From NCBI GenBank assembly GCA_905233965.1, contig CAJOFG010000055.1, positions 6,834 to 13,891 on the forward strand: 7,058 nt of DNA, written 5' to 3'. Shown piece after piece: positions 1-5,622 of this stretch. The position numbers and the translations under genes are program-made. Below the pieces are notes generated by a model. That model had not been told where the DNA came from. It worked only from the letters and a program-made list of their open reading frames with translations, and searched no databases. The stretch's first letter is position 1; the number at the start of each line of letters is the position of its first letter. The DNA is from an uncultured Selenomonadaceae bacterium. Lineage in GTDB: Bacteria > Bacillota > Negativicutes > Selenomonadales > Selenomonadaceae.

Positions 1-2284
1 CGTTCGATTTGTCCTCGTTAATTTGATTCCAAGATTTTTGCAGTTGGTAACTCGTCGGATTTTCCGGCGCGCAAAAATTTTTAATCATCGCGGCAAGGTT
101 GAGAAAGTCGAAACTGTTTCCGATGTTGACTTCCTCAATTTCCGGCGCACCCGTCCAGAACGAAAAAGTATCTTTATGATTTTCTTCGGCAAGTTTAATC
201 GGGTCGTCAAGAATAAATCCTATTTCTTCGGCGAGGTATTCCGCCCAATTTTCAATGTCCGGATAATTTTTTGCTGCGTAGTCCCGGAGCGCGTGCAAGG
301 CAAGCATACCGCGAGCGACCGCGCCGGTTTTGAAATGATTCGTTATGCCCGTCAAAATATCCGGCTCCGGCGATTTTTCCGGCAAAATTTTTTCTTCGTC
401 GTCAAATTTTGCGGGTTCGACCGGAGAAACTTTTTCCGGCGCGGCAACCTTAATTTTTTTCGGTTCGACGACTTGAATTTTTTCCGGCTCAGGTTTGACA
501 ATTTCCGGCTCCGGAATTTTTTCTTCCGGTTCAAAAATTTCCGTCGTTTCCGTCACGTCGATTGTTTCTGGTTCGTCGGGAAAAAATTCTTCCGACTCTT
601 CGATAATTTGTTTCGGCGTTTCAATTTTCACCGGCGCGGAAATTTTTTTTGCCGGCGTTACGTTCAATTTTTCCTTACCGGATTTTTTCGGCGGCGTTGA
701 GGGTTCGGGTTCCGGTTCGTCGTCCGGCTCCGGGAGTTTAGGCGTTCTCTTCCTGCCCGGCGAAGGTTGACCGAGCCGACAAATTTTTGTCCACTCTTCG
801 AGATTTATCTGTTTGCCGTCCATGTCGAACACGCCGTCCCAAGTGTAGAGGAAAAAGTTGATACTCTTGAATTTAACCGTGTCGAACATTTTCAGCCAAG
901 CCAGATCGTCTTTCGAGAAGGCGAAAATGAAAACGGCTTTTACTTCGTTGCCGGAATCAAGTTCATGTTCGATAAAAAGTCTGAACCTTGCAATAATCCA
1001 CGCCCAGTCCGTACCGATAAGCGTCAACGAAAACATGATGACGACTTGCAAAGATTTATCCGTCGCGACGACTTCGGCACGGGCAACGGGAATTGAAAAT
1101 TTGTAAGAGAAATCCAATTTGCTTGTGACACCGATAAAAGATTCGCCGACGAACAGCCCGTGAAAACGGAGAGCCGACACGAGTTTTTCAAGATAATTGC
1201 CGGTCAAAGCGTTTATGGAAATTTTCGTGAAGTAGCGCGCACAAATATCGACACCGGCATCGTTGAGAAAATAAAATTCGCGACCGTGCCAGGTAATTTT
1301 ATCGACGAGTCCCCAGTTGAAAAGTCTGTCGGTGAGCGCGGGGATAAGTGCGAGGAGTTTGGGATTTATTTTTTTTCCGGAAATTATTTTGTCGAAATCA
1401 TTTTTGAAAAAAACTTTCGTGCGTCCGACAATTTGGAAAAAAGGAATCGGGTCTGTCGCTTTAAAAAGTTCGTGAAGTTTATTGCCGAAAGATTTAACGC
1501 CCGGAATTTTTTTCGCGGAGCTTTTTTCAATCTTGAAAGATTTTTCGTCAACGAGGACAAGATTTAAATTCGGTTTGGGATTGATGCGCGTGAATTTTGC
1601 TTTAACCGCGTCAACTTTTTTTGGAGCAGGTACAAATTCGTCTGCCGGCGGCGGTGTAACTTCTTCTTCAGCCGGAACTTCTTCTTCGACCGGGACTTCT
1701 TCCGGCTCTTCGGTTTTCGGGAAGTGAACGATTTTTCCGGTAAGTGCGAAGGGCAAAAGCGGATTGTCGGAAAAATCTTCGACGACTTTTAAATAATCGT
1801 TGTGCGAAAAATTTTTGATATTCTTGACCAAGCCGGCAAGCATGACGAATCTTTCTGCGGACTGCTCAAAAAAATCCGGCGCAAGTTTCGCGGATCTGTT
1901 CCGCAAATGTTCCGCCTGCAGACGAACTTTTTTTATCGCGTCGGTAACTGCCGCGTCGTCCGAATCGACTTCCAGAGTTTCGACAAGTGCAAGAATTTCG
2001 TTTAATTCGTCGCGTTTCCGATTCTGCTCCAATTCATTCAAAACATTTTCGATTTGTTCGATACTTTTTGAGCGAACGGCTTTTTTAAATTGTTCCTCTT
2101 CTGAAAATTTTTCTTGAATGAGTAAAATATTTTTTAAGTCTTCGGAAATTTTTTCCGGATCCGTTTCGATTAAAAGTCCTTTGTCAAAAGAATTTACGAC
2201 ATCGGATAAAGTCGGTTTTAATCGTTTTCGTAAATCCGTCATTTCGTCGAACATTTCCCGGAACTTTCCCGTCGGGTTGTCCAT
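1..2284 (-). CDS. Large modular protein of unknown function (C-terminus cut by window edge)
   Basis: A frame with no stop runs from ATG at 2284 to the left edge (at least 761 codons). I do not recognise the family. Residues 1-189 are charged and helix-rich, with coiled-coil-like stretches around 45-130. Residues 190-223 form an acidic Pro/Glu linker. Residues ~269-352 look like a winged helix-turn-helix (helices, then the hairpin-like WHGREFYFLNDAG). Residues ~365-505 look alpha/beta, with hydrophobic strands such as LQVVIMFSL and VKAVFIFAF and the aromatic motif TDWAW (425-429). Residues 506-640 are a second low-complexity Pro/Glu/Lys linker. From 642 a helical region starts and leaves the window. 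No signal peptide or membrane helix is seen, so it is probably cytoplasmic. The start is supported by AAGGGAGG seven to eight bases upstream. The protein-like composition and unbroken frame make the gene itself near certain; its function is unknown. Confidence 0.9.
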   Translation of the reverse strand, partial: MDNPTGKFREMFDEMTDLRKRLKPTLSDVVNSFDKGLLIETDPEKISEDLKNILLIQEKFSEEEQFKKAVRSKSIEQIENVLNELEQNRKRDELNEILALVETLEVDSDDAAVTDAIKKVRLQAEHLRNRSAKLAPDFFEQSAERFVMLAGLVKNIKNFSHNDYLKVVEDFSDNPLLPFALTGKIVHFPKTEEPEEVPVEEEVPAEEEVTPPPADEFVPAPKKVDAVKAKFTRINPKPNLNLVLVDEKSFKIEKSSAKKIPGVKSFGNKLHELFKATDPIPFFQIVGRTKVFFKNDFDKIISGKKINPKLLALIPALTDRLFNWGLVDKITWHGREFYFLNDAGVDICARYFTKISINALTGNYLEKLVSALRFHGLFVGESFIGVTSKLDFSYKFSIPVARAEVVATDKSLQVVIMFSLTLIGTDWAWIIARFRLFIEHELDSGNEVKAVFIFAFSKDDLAWLKMFDTVKFKSINFFLYTWDGVFDMDGKQINLEEWTKICRLGQPSPGRKRTPKLPEPDDEPEPEPSTPPKKSGKEKLNVTPAKKISAPVKIETPKQIIEESEEFFPDEPETIDVTETTEIFEPEEKIPEPEIVKPEPEKIQVVEPKKIKVAAPEKVSPVEPAKFDDEEKILPEKSPEPDILTGITNHFKTGAVARGMLALHALRDYAAKNYPDIENWAEYLAEEIGFILDDPIKLAEENHKDTFSFWTGAPEIEEVNIGNSFDFLNLAAMIKNFCAPENPTSYQLQKSWNQINEDKSN

Positions 2285-2291
2285 AAAAAAA

Positions 2292-2300
2292 GCCTCCCTT
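2292..2300 (-). promoter_or_regulatory. Ribosome binding site of the large minus-strand gene
   Basis: On the minus strand AAGGGAGGC is followed by seven T and then ATG at 2284. It is a near-ideal Shine-Dalgarno sequence at standard spacing and fixes the start of the large gene. The G-rich block, T-tract, ATG layout matches the one in front of the divergent gene at 2468. Confidence 0.8.
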
Positions 2301-2341
2301 CGATTTGTTCAAAAATATGTTACGAAAAATATTTGACGCAA

Positions 2342-2380
2342 AACAAAAAAAACCTTCCCGAATAATTTTCCGGCGGGAAG
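2342..2380 (-). terminator. Hairpin plus T-run, terminator- or attenuator-like, minus strand
   Basis: The 7-bp arms CTTCCCG (2354-2360) and CGGGAAG (2374-2380) enclose a 13-nt loop. Read on the minus strand, the stem is followed by G and then eight T, the form of an intrinsic terminator; on the plus strand A-runs follow, so it would not terminate rightward transcripts. No gene ends into it from the right. It therefore either stops stray leftward transcription or sits in the leader of the large minus-strand gene as an attenuator. Structure is seen; function is inferred. Confidence 0.45.
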
Positions 2381-2408
2381 AAAAAATTCCGCAAGATTTT
2401 TTTTTGCG

Positions 2409-2437
2409 TTGCAATAATTTTGCCGGCAAATTATAAT
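2409..2437 (+). promoter_or_regulatory. Sigma-70-type promoter of the membrane-anchored protein gene
   Basis: TTGCAA (2409-2414, four of six matches to the -35 consensus) lies exactly 17 bp before a perfect TATAAT (2432-2437). Transcription would start near 2444, giving a leader of about 24 nt that carries the ribosome binding site GGGGAGG (2454-2460) before ATG 2468. The motif match is seen; activity is inferred. Confidence 0.65.
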
Positions 2438-2440
2438 TTG
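2419..2440. promoter_or_regulatory. Two overlapping palindromes in the promoter, candidate operator
   Basis: TTTGCCGGCAAA (2419-2430) is a perfect 12-bp palindrome inside the -35/-10 spacer. CAAATTATAATTTG (2427-2440) is a perfect 14-bp palindrome covering the -10. They share CAAA, so the half-sites read TTTG, CAAA, TTTG with 4- and 6-bp gaps. A dimeric repressor bound here would block polymerase. The repeats are seen; the operator role is inferred and no regulator gene is identified in the window. Confidence 0.4.
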
Positions 2441-2453
2441 ACGAGAAATTTAC

Positions 2454-2460
2454 GGGGAGG
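2454..2460 (+). promoter_or_regulatory. Ribosome binding site deciding the start at 2468
   Basis: GGGGAGG is followed by seven T and ATG 2468. It rules out the longer in-frame start at 2420, which has no Shine-Dalgarno sequence and overlaps the promoter. Confidence 0.8.
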
Positions 2461-2467
2461 TTTTTTT

Positions 2468-3175
2468 ATGGAAGAGACTGCTGCGGTACAGGGACTTTTT
2501 CCTCCTTTAATGTCCGACATGATGACTTTGTTGAGTATCGCGCTCAATATACTTTTGATGTTCGCGGTCGCTTATCTTTGGACGACGCGAAACGCCGGAA
2601 ACAATTTGCAAGACGTTGAGGAAAAAATCAAAAAGCAGGCGAACCGAATCAAAAAACTTGAGGAAACGGTGCAGGAAATTAAACCGCACAAAGTTGTCGA
2701 TACGGTTATCGAGGCTGAACCGTTCGGAATAAAACCGGACGAGCCGCGCGAAGACCCGATGGATATTTCGGTTACCGGCTTGCAAAAATTTATCGAAGCG
2801 TACAATCATATCGCGGCGAGTATGTCGGTGCCGGGTCAGTTGAAAGCTTGCGAAACTTTTGTTGCGGATCGCAGTTTGAGAATGTTGCTTTACGGCGGAG
2901 TGATGACTTTTCTGCCGGCTCTCGATGTTGAGGAAAGCGGTTACTGGGCGTGGAAAATTCCGGAGGAGCAACACCTTTTCGCGGTCGTCCCGAATCCGAT
3001 GAAACCCTGCGATGCGGAATTGAATGAGCGCGGCGGTTTGAAGATGACTTTCACGACGAATTTTCAAGACGGCGTTTACAAAAAATATGTGGTGGACACG
3101 CCGGCGATTTTTTCCGACGAGGGAAACACTTGGCATTTGAGAAATCCCGGCGTTATAAGTTTGGCACGTTCATAA
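2468..3175 (+). CDS. Membrane-anchored coiled-coil protein of unknown function
   Basis: This is a 235-aa protein I do not recognise. Residues ~18-38 form one hydrophobic membrane helix preceded by an acidic N-terminus and followed by Arg/Lys-rich residues, which by the positive-inside rule puts the C-terminal part in the cytoplasm. Residues ~45-72 are a charged heptad-like coiled coil (EEKIKKQANRIKKLEETVQE), then a Pro/Glu linker to ~97, then a soluble domain (~99-235) with Trp/Phe-rich strands (YWAWKIP, TWHLRNPG). It lacks a lipobox or cleavable-looking signal. ATG 2468 is chosen over the in-frame TTG at 2420 because GGGGAGG ends 7 bp before it and the TTG lies upstream of the predicted transcription start. 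It is divergent from the large minus-strand gene and shares its control region, so a functional link is possible but unproven. Confidence 0.85.
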   Translation: MEETAAVQGLFPPLMSDMMTLLSIALNILLMFAVAYLWTTRNAGNNLQDVEEKIKKQANRIKKLEETVQEIKPHKVVDTVIEAEPFGIKPDEPREDPMDISVTGLQKFIEAYNHIAASMSVPGQLKACETFVADRSLRMLLYGGVMTFLPALDVEESGYWAWKIPEEQHLFAVVPNPMKPCDAELNERGGLKMTFTTNFQDGVYKKYVVDTPAIFSDEGNTWHLRNPGVISLARS

Positions 3176-3192
3176 CGACTTTTAAAAGGTTG

Positions 3193-3214
3193 CAAGCTTA
3201 AAGCTTGACATAAT
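3193..3214 (+). promoter_or_regulatory. Candidate extended -10 promoter with palindrome upstream of mutS2
   Basis: CAAGCTTAAAGCTTG (3193-3207) is a perfect palindrome around a central A. It runs into TGACATAAT (3206-3214), which fits an extended -10 element (TGn plus a five-of-six match to TATAAT). No good -35 lies at the right distance. The perfect TTGACA at 3205-3210 has no -10 at 16-18 bp downstream. Transcription would start near 3221. This is the only promoter-like signal I see in the 89-nt gap before mutS2, but it is weak, and read-through from the upstream gene is an alternative. Confidence 0.3.
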
Positions 3215-3264
3215 CGGCGCATAAATTTTTTTCACACATAAAATATGTTTTAAAGGTTGATTCA

Positions 3265-3918
3265 ATGATTAAGGACTCATTCAAAATTCTGGAGTTTGAT
3301 AAAATTCGTTCTCGACTTCGTGAACACGCGACAAGCAATTTCGGAAAGGAACTTGCCGCGCAAATCGAACCGGACGATGATTTTGAAAATATTCGCCGCA
3401 ATTTGGAATTGACGACGGAGGCAGTGAAAATTTTTTCGTTCGTTTCGCCCCCGCTCGGCGGTATCCGCGACCTTCGCGAAGTGTTGAAAAAAATTCGTTT
3501 GGGCAGTGCCGCCGGCGCGGAAGAACTTTCCGATATTCTGTCCACGATGTACGCAATGCGGCAGGTGAAAAAATTTTTTAAAGAGAGTGAAATTGATACG
3601 CCGCGATTAAAAAATCGTGCCGCGCAAATTGAAATTCTCGGCAACCTCGAACGGCGAATTGAAAATACGATTGACGAACACGGCGCGATTAAAGATTCGG
3701 CAAGCGTCGATTTGCAAAAAATTCGTCGGGAACTTCGCGCCGCTCAAAATCGGGTTAAGACGGAAATTTTTAATATCCTCCACGATGCCGGCAACCAAAA
3801 ATATTTTCAAGATGCGTTGGTTACGATGCGCGGCGACCGTTACGTTATCCCGGTCAAACTCGATCATAAATCGAAAATTCCCGGCATTGTTCATGACCAA
3901 TCGGCAACGCAGTCGTAA
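3265..3918 (+). CDS. mutS2: MutS2 N-terminal fragment (217 aa)
   Basis: This is the 5' part of the broken mutS2. It shows the family's N-terminal core: the start FKILEFDKIRSRLREHATS, then PPLGG, the helical IDEHGAIKDSAS motif (136-147) and RYVIPVK (192-198) before GIVHDQSA. Only the last two residues (QS) before the TAA are out-of-frame readings of downstream sequence. It has no Walker motifs, so on its own it cannot be an ATPase. The start is supported by a modest AAAGG and by alignment of the first residues with the usual MutS2 N-terminus. If the junction is real, this fragment is the only part translated from the native start. Confidence 0.7.
   Translation: MIKDSFKILEFDKIRSRLREHATSNFGKELAAQIEPDDDFENIRRNLELTTEAVKIFSFVSPPLGGIRDLREVLKKIRLGSAAGAEELSDILSTMYAMRQVKKFFKESEIDTPRLKNRAAQIEILGNLERRIENTIDEHGAIKDSASVDLQKIRRELRAAQNRVKTEIFNILHDAGNQKYFQDALVTMRGDRYVIPVKLDHKSKIPGIVHDQSATQS
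3900..3918 (+). other. Deletion junction and premature stop in mutS2
   Basis: In frame 1 the codons after CAA read TCG GCA ACG CAG TCG TAA. From G3912 the frame GTC GTA AAT CTC AAC AAT restores the family sequence. Between the Gln-Ser-Ala codons and GTC only ACGCA remains. An exact loss of nine codons (GATLFIEPM-like) would leave ACGGCA; one further G is missing, hence a 28-nt estimate, with 25 or 31 also compatible with the frame. Confidence 0.7.
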
Positions 3919-4025
3919 ATCTCAACAATGAAATTCGGCAACTCGAAATTGAGGAGCGAAACGAAATTTCAAGGATTCTTCGCGTCATAAGCGATGAGAT
4001 TCGCAAGAATGCCGACGAACTTTTT

Positions 4026-5612
4026 GTGAACATTCAAATTCTCGCGGAAGTCGATTTGGTTTTCGCGAAGGCAAAATTTGCGCGTGAACTCGACGCAACC
4101 GAACCGATTTTGTCTGACTTCACCGATTTGAAATCTGCGCGTCACCCGCTGATTGACCCGGAAAAAGTTGTGCCGATTGATATTGAACTCGGCGAAAATT
4201 TTTCTCTGCTCCTCGTAACCGGTCCGAACACCGGCGGCAAAACCGTTTCAATGAAAACTTTGGGACTGCTCGCTTTGATGACTCAATCCGGTTTGTACAT
4301 TCCCGCCGCGATAAATTCAAAAATTGCCGTGTACAAAAATATTTTCGCGGACATCGGCGACGAACAATCAATCGAACAGAGCCTTTCGACTTTCTCCGCG
4401 CACATGACAAAAATTGTTTCCATTCTTAACCGGGTGCAAAAAAATGATTTGGTCTTGCTCGATGAAATCGGAGCGGGAACGGATCCTGATGAAGGCGCGG
4501 CATTGGCGACGGCAATTTTGGAGCGACTCTTAAAAATTCAAGCGGCGACGATAGCAACCACTCACTACTCCGAATTGAAAACTTTCGCCTACTCCACGCC
4601 GGGAGTTGAAAATGCCTGCGTCGAATTTAATTCCGAAACTTTGCAACCGACTTACCGACTTTTAATCGGAATACCCGGAGCCAGCAACGCGTTTGCAATC
4701 AGTCAGCGTTTGGGACTTAATAAAAATTTGATTCGCCGGGCAAAACAATTTTTGAAAGCAGACCACGCGAATTTTGAACAAGTCATTTCCGAATTGGAAT
4801 CGGAGCGAATGATTTACGAGCAGAGGAACGCGGAAATTCAAAAGCGGCAGAATCAAATCGAAAAGCACGAGAAAAAAATTTCCGAAATGCGTGACGAAAT
4901 TGCAAAGTCGAAGGGCGAAATAATCAAGAAGGCACGCGAAAAAGCCGCCGCAACCGTCCGCGAAACACGGAGAGAGGCGGAAGAAATTATCGCGTCGCTG
5001 AAAGAGCAATTCGACGACTTGGGAGTCAAACGCCGGCAACAGGCAATTCAAAATGCCCGCGATAAAATTCGTGAAGCCGAATCCGAATCCGCGCCGGGAA
5101 TTATCGCCGATAAATCAGTCGGCAAGAGGATTAACAAAAAACTTTTGGCGGTCGGCGACACGATTTACATCAAGCCGCTTGATCAAAAAGGAACGGTTCT
5201 TTCAATCGAGAAGAGCGGCAAAGAATTGACTGTGCAAGTCGGCGCGCTGAAAACGACGGTTAAATCTTCCGACTGCAGATTTGTAAGTCACGCGCCGGAA
5301 GAAAATTTTTCGCAACCGGTTTCAAATTCAAATCGCGGTTCAACCGGACTTTTGCAAAAAGTTTCGACCGTCACTCGCGATATTGATATTCGCGGAATGT
5401 CGGTTGACGAAGGTGAACAGGTTTGCGGGAAGTTTATCGACGATGCGCGGCTTGCCGGACTGAAACAGGTTTTGATAATTCACGGGAAAGGAACCGGCGC
5501 GTTGAGGAAAGGCATACATGATTTTTTGCGCCGAAATCCTTCCGTCGAAAATTTTAATCTCGCCGACATTGACGAAGGCGGATCCGGAGCAACCGAAGTT
5601 ACTTTGAAATGA
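4026..5612 (+). CDS. mutS2: MutS2 C-terminal fragment: ATPase, coiled coil and Smr domain
   Basis: The reading frame is open from 3912; GTG 4026 is its first usual start codon, but it has no ribosome binding site, so independent translation is doubtful. Numbered from 4026: Walker A GPNTGGKT (66-73), Walker B LVLLDE ending at D146-E147 followed by the signature-like GAGTDPDEGAAL, the switch histidine in TTHYSELK (H180), a charged coiled coil (~255-345), a KOW-like beta segment (~375-420) and a C-terminal Smr domain (~452-528) with DIDIRG (452-457) and HGKGTGALR (486-494). Smr domains of this kind have nicking nuclease activity in characterised MutS2 proteins. All catalytic motifs are intact, which argues for a recent lesion or a sequence error in the upstream junction. 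Confidence 0.75.
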   Translation: MNIQILAEVDLVFAKAKFARELDATEPILSDFTDLKSARHPLIDPEKVVPIDIELGENFSLLLVTGPNTGGKTVSMKTLGLLALMTQSGLYIPAAINSKIAVYKNIFADIGDEQSIEQSLSTFSAHMTKIVSILNRVQKNDLVLLDEIGAGTDPDEGAALATAILERLLKIQAATIATTHYSELKTFAYSTPGVENACVEFNSETLQPTYRLLIGIPGASNAFAISQRLGLNKNLIRRAKQFLKADHANFEQVISELESERMIYEQRNAEIQKRQNQIEKHEKKISEMRDEIAKSKGEIIKKAREKAAATVRETRREAEEIIASLKEQFDDLGVKRRQQAIQNARDKIREAESESAPGIIADKSVGKRINKKLLAVGDTIYIKPLDQKGTVLSIEKSGKELTVQVGALKTTVKSSDCRFVSHAPEENFSQPVSNSNRGSTGLLQKVSTVTRDIDIRGMSVDEGEQVCGKFIDDARLAGLKQVLIIHGKGTGALRKGIHDFLRRNPSVENFNLADIDEGGSGATEVTLK

Positions 5613-5616
5613 GGGA
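5611..5616 (+). promoter_or_regulatory. Ribosome binding site of the adaptor gene, overlapping the mutS2 stop
   Basis: GAGGGA begins inside the mutS2 TGA (5610-5612) and lies 6 bp before TTG 5623. The overlap suggests translational coupling to mutS2 and fixes the TTG as start; the next in-frame ATG is codon 53, inside the conserved domain. Confidence 0.7.
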
Positions 5617-5622
5617 TTTTTT

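Larger units (their letters stand above)
3265..5612 (+). pseudogene. mutS2: mutS2, interrupted by a ~28-nt frameshifting deletion
   Basis: The locus encodes MutS2, a MutS-like ATPase. In other bacteria MutS2 has been linked to suppression of recombination and, in Bacillus subtilis, to splitting of collided ribosomes; it is not a mismatch-repair MutS. Frame 1 runs from ATG 3265 (AAAGG eight bases upstream) to a TAA at 3916-3918. Coding then resumes at GTC 3912 in another frame and continues to TGA 5610-5612. At the junction the protein goes from a GIVHDQSA-like motif straight to VVNLNNEIRQLE, lacking the expected roughly SGATLFIEPxA stretch: 5 nt are present where about 33 are expected. Adding 28 nt gives 792 codons including the stop, close to the ~785-aa Bacillus subtilis protein. 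All later domains look intact, so the lesion is either recent or an assembly error. Confidence 0.8.

Noticed and set aside
365..700. Recurring TTTTTCCGGC-like words resembling a DNA repeat or CRISPR array
   Set aside because: Spacing is irregular and copies are inexact; they reflect repeated Pro-Glu-Lys codons in the linker of the minus-strand gene.
23..1727. Several plus-strand open frames rich in Phe/Arg or Ser/Gly across the left third
   Set aside because: They are the antisense of the single long minus-strand gene; their biased composition comes from its AAA/GAA/CCG codons, and none has a ribosome binding site.
2420..2467. Longer start (TTG 2420) for the membrane-anchored protein
   Set aside because: It would start upstream of the predicted transcription start and lacks a Shine-Dalgarno sequence, while ATG 2468 has GGGGAGG at ideal spacing.
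3193..3232. Intrinsic terminator after the gene ending at 3175
   Set aside because: The palindrome's usable stem is only 5 bp and the T-run at 3226-3232 starts 18 nt beyond it.
3198..3644. Minus-strand frame overlapping the start of mutS2
   Set aside because: It is antisense to clear MutS2 coding sequence and lacks a convincing start signal.
3900..3920. Programmed ribosomal frameshift in mutS2
   Set aside because: There is no slippery heptamer, and a frame change alone would not supply the missing conserved residues; a deletion explains both.
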